NCBI GenBank assembly: GCA_913061005.1
Contig: CAJXSH010000013.1
Coordinates: 1-44,203, forward strand
Direction: 5' to 3'
DNA: 44,203 nt
Origin: an uncultured Ectothiorhodospiraceae bacterium
GTDB taxonomy: Bacteria; Pseudomonadota; Gammaproteobacteria; Nitrococcales; Nitrococcaceae
Both the position numbers and the translations under genes were made by a program. Positions 7,452-16,554 of the stretch are shown one piece after another. Each line of letters begins with the position of its first letter. Position 1 is the stretch's first letter. Under the pieces are notes generated by a model that saw nothing but the letters and a program-made list of their open reading frames with translations, had not been told where the DNA came from and searched no databases.

Positions 7452-7883
7452 ATGGATCTACCTGAGGAAAACCACCCCAGCCTGCTGCGCCGCCTGGCCG
7501 CCGTGCTCTATGACGGCATGTTGTTGATCGCGCTGTGGATGGGCGCCGGCGCCGCGTGGATTGCCCTGCACGGTGGCAACGCCGCCGCGCCCGGCGATGC
7601 ATTGTTCCGGCTCTATCTGCTGGGGGTGTCTTTCGCGTTCTTTGTCGGCTTCTGGGTGTGGGGCGGTCGAACCCTGGGACTGCAGGCCTGGCGGATGCGG
7701 CTGATTGATGCCAACGGCCAGAAGGTGGGGCTGGTGGGGGCCAGCAACCGGTTTTTTGCCGCTTTGCTCTCGTGGCTGCCGGCGGGGGCAGGGTTTCTCT
7801 GGGCGCTTTTCGACCGTCAGGGACTGACCTGGCATGACCGGCTCTCGCGGACCTATCTCTATCTCGACCCCAAGCGCCGCTAG
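7452..7883 (+). CDS. RDD family membrane protein (143 aa)
   Basis: This is a small inner-membrane protein of the RDD family. The N-terminal R-L-A-A-V-L-Y-D (residues 14-21) is the degenerate RDD signature, and the G-x-x-x-G-L-x-x-W-x-M-R-L segment (about 72-86) is the second hallmark of the family. Three hydrophobic helices are visible at about 22-40, 50-70 and 95-117. Transport roles have been proposed for some family members, but this one cannot be assigned. It converges on lptG with 9 bases between the stops, an arrangement common in gammaproteobacteria. Confidence 0.85.
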   Translation: MDLPEENHPSLLRRLAAVLYDGMLLIALWMGAGAAWIALHGGNAAAPGDALFRLYLLGVSFAFFVGFWVWGGRTLGLQAWRMRLIDANGQKVGLVGASNRFFAALLSWLPAGAGFLWALFDRQGLTWHDRLSRTYLYLDPKRR

Positions 7884-7892
7884 GCCGGCGCC

Positions 7893-8954
7893 TCAGCGAA
7901 CCCGGCGCAGGGTGAAAAGCGCGATGGCCAGAAACACCATCGTCGGCGCCAGCGCACTGACCGCCGGCGGCAGCCCGTAGATCAGCGCCGCGTTGCCGAT
8001 GAAGCGGTTGAGCAGGAAAAACGCCAGGCCGATCAACACCCCCAGAAAGACCTGCTGGCCCACGCCGGCGCTGCGTTGCGAGCCAAAGACCAGCGGCACC
8101 GTCAGCAACAGCATCACCACCGTGGCAAGGGGTGTCGCCAGCTTGACCCACAGCGCCAGTCGATACCGGTCACTGTCGAGGTTATTGCCCTCGAGATAGC
8201 CCACGTACTCGAGCAAATCCCCGCCCGAGAGGGTGTCCGGTTCGACCACCACCACCTCGAGCGCCTCCGGCGTCAACGCCCCGCCCAGGCGAATGGACGA
8301 CGCCTGTTGCAGTGCCACCCCGCCGGCAGATAGAAACCGCGTCACCGTCGCCTCGGGCAACCGCCAGGCGCCGTCCTCGTAGTTCGCCCGGGGCGCGGTG
8401 ATGATCTCGGCGAGTCGGTTGTCACGGATACGGTAGGCACGAACGCCATCGAGCCGGTCAGCCTGCGGGACTCGCTCGGCGCGCAGCCGGTATTCACCAT
8501 CCCGGGCCCATATCCCCTGCCCCAGGGTGCCCACCGGCCCGCCCCGGGCTTCGGTCTGCAGCTGCTGGGCCAGTCGGCTGGCCGCCGGCGCCACCCACTC
8601 GCCCATCGCCGCGGCCAGCAACGCGAGCAGCACACCGGCGACCACCACCGCCCGGGCGATCCGCCCGACCGAAAAGCCAAGGGCACGCATCGCCACCAGC
8701 TCGCTGCGCGCGGCAAGCCCACCCAGACTGACCAGTGCGCCGATCAGGGTCGCCATGGGAAAAGCCTCGTAGGCGCGCTGCACCATGGACAAAGCGACCA
8801 CCAGCATGGCGGTGGCAAAGGTATAGCCACCGCGGCCAATGTCATCGGCCTCATCAATGAACTCAAAGACAAAACTCAGACAGACGATGACCAGCAACCC
8901 GGCGAGGGCACCGGCGGCCACGGTGGTGGCGATGTAGCGATCCACCCGCGTCAC
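7893..8954 (-). CDS. lptG: LPS export ABC transporter permease LptG
   Basis: LptG is one of two inner-membrane permease subunits of the LptB2FG complex, which extracts lipopolysaccharide from the inner membrane and passes it to LptC-LptA. The 353 residues fit the family. They start with D-R-Y-I-A-T before the first helix, have three N-terminal helices, a central beta-jellyroll periplasmic domain (about 130-255) and three C-terminal helices, the last in a G-L-P-P-x-x-S-A-L-A-P segment typical of LptG. The GTG start at 8954 overlaps the lptF stop by 4 bases, so the two subunits are translationally coupled. Confidence 0.93.
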   Translation of the reverse strand: MTRVDRYIATTVAAGALAGLLVIVCLSFVFEFIDEADDIGRGGYTFATAMLVVALSMVQRAYEAFPMATLIGALVSLGGLAARSELVAMRALGFSVGRIARAVVVAGVLLALLAAAMGEWVAPAASRLAQQLQTEARGGPVGTLGQGIWARDGEYRLRAERVPQADRLDGVRAYRIRDNRLAEIITAPRANYEDGAWRLPEATVTRFLSAGGVALQQASSIRLGGALTPEALEVVVVEPDTLSGGDLLEYVGYLEGNNLDSDRYRLALWVKLATPLATVVMLLLTVPLVFGSQRSAGVGQQVFLGVLIGLAFFLLNRFIGNAALIYGLPPAVSALAPTMVFLAIALFTLRRVR

Positions 8955-10048
8955 CCTGCCGCCCCCGGCTGCCAGCGCCGCAGCGGGCTCACCCCAAGGC
9001 GCACGACCACCGCCGCTGCGGTGATCAACAACGCCAACCCGTGCACCCAGACCGGGCCGCCCAGCAGACCCACCCGACCGGACTCGAGCCAGTCCGCTGC
9101 GGTATAGATGAGGTTGAAATAGACCATGAACACAAGCACTGCGATGACCACCCGGCCAAAGCGCCCGCTGCGGGGCGCCGACTGGGCCAGGGGCAAACCG
9201 GCGAGGGCCAGCACCAGCAGCATGACCGCCGGGGACAGGCGACGCTGCAACTCCGCCCAGGCCGCCGCATCGGCCTGCTCGATCAATGCCGTCACGCCGC
9301 GGCTGTCCATGCCAACCCCCGGCTCGACCGGCGCCGGCATCGCCACGCGAATGCCATGCTCGGCATATTCCATCACCCGCCAGGCGGCCTCGCCGGGGTT
9401 GCCGTCATACCGCCAGCCGTTGTCGAGCACCAGAAACTCGCCGGGCCCGAGGGCGTTGGCGACCCGTCGCCCCCCTTCGGCCACCCAGATCTGCCACTGC
9501 CCATCCACGCGCCGCTCGGCGAACAGGCCCTGCATGCCACCGTCGGCGCCCAGCTGGCCGACATAGACCGTGGTCTGATCGCCAAAATTGAGAAACCGTC
9601 CGGGTTGCACCCCACCAAAGCGCGCCTGCTGTTCGGCATTGGCCAGCACCCGATCGGCCTGGCGTTCCGCCGCCGGCCCCAGTGACAGGGTGAGCACCGC
9701 CACCCCGAGCGCCAGGGGCACCGCCAGGGCAAAGATCCCCCGATAGATCCGCTTCGGGCCGATCCCGCAACCCGCCATGGCGGTGATCTCGCTGTCGCGG
9801 TAGAGCCGGCCCAGCGCCAGCACCACCGCCAGAAAAAAGCTGCCCGGCAGCACCACGCCGATATTGGCGGCGGCCTTGAGGCCCAGGAGGGTGAAGATGA
9901 CCGACGGCGGGATTTCGCCACTGGCGGCATCGGCCATGAACTGAATCAGCCGATTGGTCAGCAAAACCACCACCAGCACCAGCGTGACCGCGGCCCAGGC
10001 GAGCAGCAGCTCACGCAGCAAATAGCGCGTCAGGCGGTTCAGCCCCAC
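8951..10048 (-). CDS. lptF: LPS export ABC transporter permease LptF
   Basis: LptF is the partner permease of LptG in the LptB2FG lipopolysaccharide exporter. The protein (365 aa, GTG start) begins with L-T-R-Y-L-L-R-E-L-L and has three helices, a periplasmic jellyroll and three more helices, with A-G-C-G-I-G-P-K-R-I in the cytoplasmic coupling loop that contacts LptB. It is divergent from holC. In many gammaproteobacteria pepA lies between lptF and holC; here there is only about 100 bases, so pepA is missing from this position. Confidence 0.93.
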   Translation of the reverse strand: MGLNRLTRYLLRELLLAWAAVTLVLVVVLLTNRLIQFMADAASGEIPPSVIFTLLGLKAAANIGVVLPGSFFLAVVLALGRLYRDSEITAMAGCGIGPKRIYRGIFALAVPLALGVAVLTLSLGPAAERQADRVLANAEQQARFGGVQPGRFLNFGDQTTVYVGQLGADGGMQGLFAERRVDGQWQIWVAEGGRRVANALGPGEFLVLDNGWRYDGNPGEAAWRVMEYAEHGIRVAMPAPVEPGVGMDSRGVTALIEQADAAAWAELQRRLSPAVMLLVLALAGLPLAQSAPRSGRFGRVVIAVLVFMVYFNLIYTAADWLESGRVGLLGGPVWVHGLALLITAAAVVVRLGVSPLRRWQPGAAG

Positions 10049-10152
10049 GACACGCCCTGCCCGGCTGCGGTAACCTTCCAGCGTTTGTGCAATGTAACGA
10101 CATCCATGCCCATCCCTTGATGGGCCGATATGGTACAGCTGCCGGGGCGATG

Positions 10153-10569
10153 ATGCCGCGCATCGATTTCTACATCCTCGACCGGGGCGGAGATGACGCC
10201 CGCGAGCATTTCTGCTGTCGACTCGCCGCGCGGGCCTGGCAGCAGGGGCTGGATGTCCACATCCGCACCGCCGACGCGGCGAGCGCGCAGCGACTGGATG
10301 AGGCGCTGTGGACGTTCGAGCCGGAGAGCTTCATCCCCCATGGCCAATCCTCGCAGGATGGCCACAACCCCATCGTCATCCACCCGGATCCGGCGCCCGG
10401 GCGGCTGCTGATCAACCTCGGCGAGGATCTGCCGGCGCAGTGGTCAGAACGCGAGCGGATCGCCGAGATCATCACCGCCGATGACACGGTCCGCCGGGCC
10501 GGGCGGCAACGCTACCGCGACTATCAACAGGCCGGGATCGACCCCCGCACCCATCGCATCGAGCACTAG
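10153..10569 (+). CDS. holC: DNA polymerase III subunit chi
   Basis: HolC (chi) links the DNA polymerase III clamp loader (through psi, HolD) to single-strand binding protein during replication. The product, 138 aa, starts P-R-I-D-F-Y-I-L and has the alternating strands and helices of chi: a conserved F-C-C-R-L-A-A-R-A-W segment, W-T-F-E-P-E-S-F-I-P-H and L-I-N-L-G-E-D-L-P. Two ATGs sit side by side (10150 and 10153) behind a G-rich stretch; either could be used. The valS start codon is 15 bases after the stop, the usual holC-valS pair. Confidence 0.88.
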   Translation: MPRIDFYILDRGGDDAREHFCCRLAARAWQQGLDVHIRTADAASAQRLDEALWTFEPESFIPHGQSSQDGHNPIVIHPDPAPGRLLINLGEDLPAQWSERERIAEIITADDTVRRAGRQRYRDYQQAGIDPRTHRIEH

Positions 10570-10584
10570 GAGCCTTTCGCGTCC

Positions 10585-13386
10585 ATGGACAAGACCTACA
10601 ACCCCCAGCAGATCGAGACCCAGTGGTATCAGACCTGGGAGTCGAGGGGCTATTTCCAGCCCGACGGCAAGGGCAACCCTTACTGCATCATGATCCCGCC
10701 ACCCAATGTGACCGGCACCCTTCACATGGGGCACGCCTTTCAGGACACGCTCATGGATATCCTGGTGCGTTACCACCGGATGCATGGCGATAACACGCTC
10801 TGGCAGCCGGGGACCGACCACGCCGGCATCGCCACCCAGATGGTGGTCGAGCGTCAGCTCAACGCCGAGGGCAAGACCCGCCACGATCTCGGCCGTGAAG
10901 CGTTTGTCGACAAGATCTGGGCGTGGAAGGCCCAATCCGGCGGCACCATCCAGAACCAGATGCGGCGTCTCGGGGCCTCGGTGGACTGGTCCAGAGAACG
11001 CTTCACCATGGATGAGGGCCTGTCGACGGCGGTCCGTGATGTCTTCATCCAGCTCTACCGGGAGGGGCTGATCTATCGCGGCCAGCGCCTGGTCAACTGG
11101 GATCCGGTGCTGCAGACCGCCGTGTCCGACCTCGAGGTCGAGTCGGCCGAAGAGCAGGGCTCGATCTGGCGGCTGCGCTACCCGCTGGCGGACGGTGACG
11201 AGACCCTGGTGGTCGCCACCACCCGGCCCGAGACCATGCTGGGGGATACCGCCGTGGCGGTGAACCCCGAGGACGAGCGCTACCGCCACCTCATCGGCCG
11301 CCGGGTCAAGCTGCCCCTGGTCGGCCGCGAGATCCCCATCGTCGCCGATGAGTATGTCGACGCGAGTTTCGGCACCGGCTGTCTGAAAATTACCCCGGCC
11401 CACGACTTCAACGACTACGAAGTCGGCCGCCGCCACGGCTGCGAGCCCATCAACATCTTCACCGGCGACGCCCGGGTCAACGCCAATGCCCCCGCCGCCT
11501 ACCAGGGCCTGGACCGCTATGAGGCGCGGGAGCGCATCGTCGCCGACCTCGAGGCGGCGGGCCTGCTCGAGGGCATCGATGCGCACAAGCTGATGGTGCC
11601 GCGCTGTGACCGCACCGGGGCGGTGATCGAGCCCTATCTGACCTACCAGTGGTTTGTCGACCTCACCCGCGAGACCCAGTCCGATGGCCGGCCCGGCGGC
11701 TGGGCCGAGATCACCCGACCGGCCATCCAGGCGGTCCGCCAGGGCCATATCCGCTTTGTGCCCGAGAACTGGACCAAGACCTATTACAACTGGCTCGAAG
11801 ATATCCAGGACTGGTGCATCAGCCGGCAGCTCTGGTGGGGCCATCGCATCCCCGCCTGGTACGACGAGGCCGGCAACGTTTATGTCGGCGAGGATGAGCA
11901 GGCGGTGCGCGCGGCTCACGGCCTGGACGAGGCCACGGCCCTTACCCGGGACGAGGATGTGCTGGATACCTGGTTTTCTTCGGCGCTGTGGCCGTTCTCG
12001 ACCCTGGGCTGGCCGGACGAGACGCCGGAGCTCGCCAGCTTCTACCCCACCAGCGTGCTTGTCACCGGCTTTGACATCATCTTCTTCTGGGTGGCGCGGA
12101 TGATCATGATGGGCCTCAAGTTCCGGGGCGATGTCCCGTTCCGCGAGGTGTACATCCACGGACTGGTGCGCGACTCCGAGGGCGCGAAGATGTCCAAGTC
12201 CAAGGGCAATGTCCTCGACCCCATCGACATTGTTGACGGCATCGATCTGGAATCGCTGGTGGCCAAGCGCACCACCGGACTGATGCAGCCCCAGCGGGCG
12301 GGTGCCATCGAAAAGCAGACCCGCAAGGCCTTCCCCGAGGGCATTGCTGCCCACGGCACCGATGCCCTGCGATTCACCTTTGCCAGCCTGGCCACCACGG
12401 GACGGGACGTCGTCTTTGACATGGGCCGGGTCGATGGCTATCGCAACTTCTGCAACAAGCTCTGGAACGCCGCGCGTTTCGTGCTGATGAACACCGAAGG
12501 CCAGGACTGCGGCGCTTCGGGCGGTGAAAAGACCCTGGGCACCGCCGAGCGGTGGATCATCTCACGGCTGCAGAAAACCGAGCGGACCGTCAACGACGCG
12601 ATCGCCGGCTATCGCATGGATCAGGCCGCCCAGGCGATTTACGAGTTCATCTGGGACGAGTACTGCGACTGGTATCTGGAGCTCAGCAAACCCGCGCTCC
12701 AGGACGCCGGCGATGACGCCGCGGCCCGGGGCACCCGCCGGACACTGGTGACAGTGCTCGAGGCAGTGCTCCGCCTGGCCCATCCCATCATGCCCTTTGT
12801 CACCGAAGCCATCTGGCAGCGGGTAGCGCCCCTTGCCGGTGTCAGTGGCGAGACGATCATGACCCAGCCCTTTCCGGTGGCCGAGCCCGCCCGGGAGGAT
12901 CCCGAAGCCGAAGCCGAGATCGACTGGCTGCAGCGTTTCATTCTCGGGATCCGGCGCATCCGTGGCGAGATGGACATCGCCCCGGGCAAACCCTTGCCGG
13001 TGCTGCTTGGCAATGCCTCGGCCCAGGATCTCGACCGGCTCGAACGCCATCGTGCGGCGCTGGATTTTCTCGGACGCCTTGAGTCGGTGAGCGTGCTGGA
13101 TGCGGCCGACAACGCACCGGAGTCGGCCCTGGCCCTGGTCGATCAGCTCGAAATCCGGGTCCCGATGGCCGGGCTGATCGACAAGGATGCAGAGCTCACC
13201 CGACTGGAGAAAGAGCGCAGCCGGCTTGCCGGCGATATTGAACGCACCGAGGGCAAGTTGGGCAACGAGCGCTTTGTCAGCCGGGCACCCGCCGATGTGG
13301 TGCAAAAAGAGCGGGACAAGCTCGCCGAGGCCCAGGCGGCCCTCGGCCGGATCGAAGATCAGATCAACCGCATCGCCCGGCTTTAA
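10585..13386 (+). CDS. valS: valine--tRNA ligase
   Basis: ValS charges tRNA-Val and edits mis-activated threonine. The 933 residues are typical of the bacterial enzyme. Visible parts are the class I HIGH motif as H-M-G-H (47-50) within [10 protein letters not shown], the connective editing domain (about 185-340), the K-M-S-K-S signature at 535-539, the helical anticodon-binding domain, and a C-terminal coiled-coil arm (about 865-933, rich in L, E, K and R) that contacts tRNA. It starts 15 bases after holC and is probably in the same transcript. It converges with the DUF945 gene 12 bases downstream. Confidence 0.97.
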   Translation: MDKTYNPQQIETQWYQTWESRGYFQPDGKGNPYCIMIPPPNVTGTLHMGHAFQDTLMDILVRYHRMHGDNTLWQPGTDHAGIATQMVVERQLNAEGKTRHDLGREAFVDKIWAWKAQSGGTIQNQMRRLGASVDWSRERFTMDEGLSTAVRDVFIQLYREGLIYRGQRLVNWDPVLQTAVSDLEVESAEEQGSIWRLRYPLADGDETLVVATTRPETMLGDTAVAVNPEDERYRHLIGRRVKLPLVGREIPIVADEYVDASFGTGCLKITPAHDFNDYEVGRRHGCEPINIFTGDARVNANAPAAYQGLDRYEARERIVADLEAAGLLEGIDAHKLMVPRCDRTGAVIEPYLTYQWFVDLTRETQSDGRPGGWAEITRPAIQAVRQGHIRFVPENWTKTYYNWLEDIQDWCISRQLWWGHRIPAWYDEAGNVYVGEDEQAVRAAHGLDEATALTRDEDVLDTWFSSALWPFSTLGWPDETPELASFYPTSVLVTGFDIIFFWVARMIMMGLKFRGDVPFREVYIHGLVRDSEGAKMSKSKGNVLDPIDIVDGIDLESLVAKRTTGLMQPQRAGAIEKQTRKAFPEGIAAHGTDALRFTFASLATTGRDVVFDMGRVDGYRNFCNKLWNAARFVLMNTEGQDCGASGGEKTLGTAERWIISRLQKTERTVNDAIAGYRMDQAAQAIYEFIWDEYCDWYLELSKPALQDAGDDAAARGTRRTLVTVLEAVLRLAHPIMPFVTEAIWQRVAPLAGVSGETIMTQPFPVAEPAREDPEAEAEIDWLQRFILGIRRIRGEMDIAPGKPLPVLLGNASAQDLDRLERHRAALDFLGRLESVSVLDAADNAPESALALVDQLEIRVPMAGLIDKDAELTRLEKERSRLAGDIERTEGKLGNERFVSRAPADVVQKERDKLAEAQAALGRIEDQINRIARL

Positions 13387-13398
13387 AGGCCGCCGACG

Positions 13399-14742
13399 CT
13401 ACCCATCCAGGCGCCACCAGGGCCGGTCGTTGATCGTCAACGTGCCCCGCTCAAGCGCCGCCTCGATGCGGTACTCGCCGGCCTGCCGGCGGACAATGCC
13501 AAAGGCCTGGAGCTGGGCAAGCCAGGCGGCGGGCTCGGCCGGCAGCGCATCACCGAGGGATTGATCAAGCCCCATAGTTGCGGTCATATCCAGATGCCGT
13601 AGCAGCGCCATGCCCTGTGCCCCGGTGCGCAGCGCCTCGGCCATCGCCGGATCGACCATCACGCGGCCGGTGCTGCTCAAACCCGTGCCGGCTTCGGTCT
13701 CAAGCCGCATCGACTCGAGGGTGAGCACCGGGCCTGCCGCTGCCAGATCAGCTAGATAGCCCTGTGCCTGAGCGGGAAGCGTAGAACTATCCTCCAGCGC
13801 CGGGGCCATGCGGCTTAGCGCCATCAACGGCTCGGCGGCCAGCGAGCGCAGTTGCCATCGGGCCTGGCCGCGCACCACCGGAAACTCCGGCAACGACAGC
13901 CGGCTGAAACGCAGCCCCAGGCCGGCATCGATCCGGCCGTTGTCCGCCGCCTCGCTGTTGGCCGTCACCGACAGCTCGGCGAGCCGGACCGGCGGCTCCA
14001 TGGGCGATCGGGCGGCCATATCGCCGAGCCGCAATTCACTGCGCCCGACCCACAGGCCGTTGAGCAGATCGCCCGCCACCAATCGGCCGGTACTGTTCAA
14101 TGAGACGTCATCGACACGCAGCTCGCCGCCCTGCTCCGGCGCGTCCAGCGTCATGCCCGGCCAGTCCAGCAGGGTGTCGAGGCGCTTTTCATCGGGCTGG
14201 AAGCTGAGCTCCAGGCGAAGCGGGGCGGCGTCCAGCACCAGCGGCTCGTCGGCCTCGATCAATCCGCTCAACGGCACAGTCGAGACCCGAAGCTGCCGCA
14301 TCTGCAAATTGACCTTGCCCCCGACGCGGACGGCCTCGGCGGGATCGGCGACAAACCGGCCCAGTTGCGTGGCCAGTCGATCATGCGGGATGAGGTGGCC
14401 GTCAAAGCGAATCCCCAGCAAGCCATGCTCGATGGTCTGCTCGAGGGTCAGCACCACCTCGCCGCGATCATTGCCCAGTGCCGCGGCAAGCGCCGGTGAC
14501 ACAGCCGGTGCCGCCAGACGGATCCGGGCCCGCGCCTGTGCGCTGAAAAGCCCGCGCTCATAGACCCGCGACTCGACCCCACTGGGCCGGCCATAGTCGC
14601 CCTCAAGCATTGCATCGACGGATTCGATCCCCGTCACCCAGGCCTGCTCGGCCCGCTGACCATTGACGATGGGCAGGGCAACCCCGCCTGCCACGACCCC
14701 CACGACCAGAGCCGTCAATAGCCAGTGCCGTCTACGCGCCAT
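13399..14742 (-). CDS. YdgA-like DUF945 family protein
   Basis: This is an envelope protein of the DUF945 (YdgA) family, of unknown biochemical function. I chose the ATG at 14742, which gives M-A-R-R-R followed by a single hydrophobic anchor (about residues 6-24); GGGAG lies 10 bases upstream. ATGs further upstream lack a ribosome site. The rest (447 aa in all) is a long periplasmic region of repeating beta segments with the early W-V-T-G-I-E-S-V and Y-E-R-G-L-F-S-A motifs typical of the family. It converges with valS and is divergent from the riboswitch-symporter unit. Confidence 0.82.
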   Translation of the reverse strand: MARRRHWLLTALVVGVVAGGVALPIVNGQRAEQAWVTGIESVDAMLEGDYGRPSGVESRVYERGLFSAQARARIRLAAPAVSPALAAALGNDRGEVVLTLEQTIEHGLLGIRFDGHLIPHDRLATQLGRFVADPAEAVRVGGKVNLQMRQLRVSTVPLSGLIEADEPLVLDAAPLRLELSFQPDEKRLDTLLDWPGMTLDAPEQGGELRVDDVSLNSTGRLVAGDLLNGLWVGRSELRLGDMAARSPMEPPVRLAELSVTANSEAADNGRIDAGLGLRFSRLSLPEFPVVRGQARWQLRSLAAEPLMALSRMAPALEDSSTLPAQAQGYLADLAAAGPVLTLESMRLETEAGTGLSSTGRVMVDPAMAEALRTGAQGMALLRHLDMTATMGLDQSLGDALPAEPAAWLAQLQAFGIVRRQAGEYRIEAALERGTLTINDRPWWRLDG

Positions 14743-14825
14743 GGTGCCAGTACTCCCGTTGTTGGTTTCGGCCGCCATCATGCCGATTTGCCGGCGCCAC
14801 GCCCAGCCCAACCACGGCCGACGAC

Positions 14826-14855
14826 TTGAGCGACCCCACCCACGGCGGTCATACT
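14826..14855 (+). promoter_or_regulatory. predicted sigma70 promoter for the TPP riboswitch transcript
   Basis: TTGAGC at 14826-14831 and CATACT at 14850-14855, with an 18-base spacer, each match four of six consensus positions. Transcription would start near 14862, about 20 bases before the aptamer. This is inferred from sequence alone. Confidence 0.4.
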
Positions 14856-14880
14856 CGATCCTCGAACAATCCAGATTTTC

Positions 14881-14966
14881 GTCGCCAGGGGAGTCTTCGG
14901 ACTGAGAGTGCGCTTCGCGCAGACCCTGGAACCTGAACCGGGTGATACCGGCGGAGGAAGTGCGAC
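14881..14966 (+). promoter_or_regulatory. TPP riboswitch (THI element) overlapping the ribosome binding site
   Basis: The RNA contains the conserved blocks of the thiamine pyrophosphate aptamer in order: GGGGAGUC, CUGAGAG, a small extra hairpin (GCGCUUCGCGC), GACCCUGGAACCUGAA, CCGGGUGAUACCGG and CGGAGGAAGUG. The outer helix P1 can form between GTCGC at 14881-14885 and GCGAC at 14962-14966. The 3' conserved block contains the Shine-Dalgarno sequence GGAGGAAG (14953-14960), and P1 ends at the base before the ATG at 14967. TPP binding would therefore hide the ribosome site directly, with no separate expression platform. The effect expected from known THI elements is repression of translation when TPP is plentiful. 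Confidence 0.93.
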
Positions 14967-16358
14967 ATGCAGACCCTGACCATGGCGGCGATCGCCGCCG
15001 CGCTTTTGATCTTTGTCCTTCTGGGGCTACGGGCCCGCCACCCCGGCGGCCTCGATGACTATCTCACCGCCCGCAACAGCCAGACCGGACTCACGCTGGG
15101 CCTGTCTTTTCTGGCCTCGGGCATGGGCGCATGGATTCTGTTTGCCCCACCCGAGGTGGGGGCCTTTGTCGGCCCGGTGGCCGTGGCCGGCTACGCACTG
15201 GGTTCGGCACTGCCATTCGCCCTGCTCGCCTGGATGGGCCCCACCATCCGCCGGCGGCTGGCGCAGGGGCGAAGCCTGACCGAGTTTGCCGCCGAGCGCT
15301 TCGGCAATGGCTTCAGGCGCTGGATCGGGGTGCTCTCGCTGCTCTACATGCTCTGCTTTCTGGCCGCGGAACTCACCGCGGTGGGGGCGATCACCGCCCT
15401 TTTGTCCGGGATAGACGGGGCCTTCACCATCGCGGCGGTCGCCGCCGCCACCCTGGTCTACACCATGGCCGGGGGGTTGCGGGCGAGCCTGATCACCGAC
15501 CGCTGGCAAGGGGGGTTGCTGCTCGTGTTGCTTGCCCTGGTGGCGCTGGCGGCGCTGATGGCGCCCGCGGGGGATGCCACGGCCGGCGCGGCAAGCACCG
15601 CGCCCCCATCGGCGGCCACGGGCCTGACCGTCGCCCTCACCCTGGTGATCGCGGTGACCGCCGCCAATCTTTTCCACCAGGGCTACTGGCAACGGGTCTG
15701 GGCCGCTGCGGATATCCCTGCCCTGCGACGCGGCGCGCTGCTGGGCGGTATCGCGACGATGCTGGTCATCGGCGTGCTCGGCGGCCTCGGGCTGGTGGCC
15801 GCCGGGCGCGGCCTCGAGCTGGGCAACCCGCCCATCCCGTTTTTCGCGCTACTCGCCGAAGCGCCCGCCTGGCTGACCCTGCCGGCGCTGGTGCTTGGCA
15901 TCACCCTGGTGGCCTCGTCGGTGGATACGCTACAGAATGCACTGGTCTCGCTGGGGGCCTCCGAGACCGGACGCCTGGGTCTGCGGGGGGCGCGGGTTCT
16001 GACCGCGTTGTTAATGCTGCCGGTGGTGCTTTTGGCGCTCCAGCAGGTTTCGGTGCTGAGGCTCTTTCTGATTGCCGATCTGCTCTGCGCCACCGCGGTG
16101 GTCCCGCTGCTCTCGGCGCTTTTCCATCGCGCTTCAACCAAAGCGGCGGTGCTCGGCTGTCTGGCCGGCGTCGTCGGCGCGATCATCCCTGGCGTGGTCA
16201 CCGGGGGCAGCCTTGCCGCCGGATTGCTGGCGGCGAGCTTTCCGGCGGCGACACCCACACTGGGGCCGTTTCTGGGCGCGCTGGTGGCCTCGAGCCTGGT
16301 GACCGCCGCGGTCATGGTGCCGCTGCCCGTCAGCCGGCGCCGCTCAGCACCAGATTGA
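14967..16358 (+). CDS. TPP-regulated sodium:solute symporter, probable thiamine or precursor transporter
   Basis: This is a 463-aa inner-membrane protein with about 13 hydrophobic helices of the sodium:solute symporter (SSS) family. Family signatures are F-L-A-S-G-M-G-A-W near residue 50, L-T-E-F-A-A-E-R-F-G at about 106-115, and a Y-T-M-A-G-G-L-R-A-S-x-x-T-D-x-W-Q segment at about 164-180, close to the SSS family signature. The TPP riboswitch directly on its start codon indicates uptake of thiamine or a pyrimidine precursor such as HMP. SSS-family proteins under THI elements have been called ThiV, and this is a good candidate for that group. The substrate is inferred from regulation, not from the sequence. 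It converges with the DUF2970 gene with a 29-base overlap. Confidence 0.85.
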   Translation: MQTLTMAAIAAALLIFVLLGLRARHPGGLDDYLTARNSQTGLTLGLSFLASGMGAWILFAPPEVGAFVGPVAVAGYALGSALPFALLAWMGPTIRRRLAQGRSLTEFAAERFGNGFRRWIGVLSLLYMLCFLAAELTAVGAITALLSGIDGAFTIAAVAAATLVYTMAGGLRASLITDRWQGGLLLVLLALVALAALMAPAGDATAGAASTAPPSAATGLTVALTLVIAVTAANLFHQGYWQRVWAAADIPALRRGALLGGIATMLVIGVLGGLGLVAAGRGLELGNPPIPFFALLAEAPAWLTLPALVLGITLVASSVDTLQNALVSLGASETGRLGLRGARVLTALLMLPVVLLALQQVSVLRLFLIADLLCATAVVPLLSALFHRASTKAAVLGCLAGVVGAIIPGVVTGGSLAAGLLAASFPAATPTLGPFLGALVASSLVTAAVMVPLPVSRRRSAPD

Positions 16359-16554
16359 CGATCACCACCAGCGCCACCACAAAGGCCGCGGTAAAGACCA
16401 GCCCGGCGATGATGAACGTCGCCGCGCTGCCTTGCTTGAAATCGCGCTGCCGGGCGGCCTCGGTCTGCACGCCAAACGCAGCGGCAACCGTGCTCTTGAT
16501 CACCTGCCAGACCGTCAGACGCGGTGCCGTCGGGGTCTGTTCGTTATCACTCAT
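16330..16554 (-). CDS. DUF2970 family small membrane protein (74 aa)
   Basis: A small protein with the DUF2970 layout: W-Q-V-I-K-S-T-V-A-A-A-F-G-V-Q (residues 16-30), then a charged R-Q-R-D-F-K-Q-G-S turn, then a single C-terminal membrane helix (about 46-71). Function unknown. Its ATG overlaps the stop of the upstream MFS gene in an ATGA, so it is the last gene of that operon. Its 3' end overlaps the 3' end of the convergent symporter gene by 29 bases. Confidence 0.82.
   Translation of the reverse strand: MSDNEQTPTAPRLTVWQVIKSTVAAAFGVQTEAARQRDFKQGSAATFIIAGLVFTAAFVVALVVIVNLVLSGAG

Noticed and set aside
10049-10152. pepA expected between lptF and holC
   Set aside because: The interval is only about 100 bases and contains no aminopeptidase fragment; absence from this position is common enough not to be listed as a finding.
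10444-12354. Very long minus-strand open frame (636 codons) inside valS
   Set aside because: It is a mirror frame of the high-GC valS gene with low-complexity content; valS has complete class I synthetase motifs.
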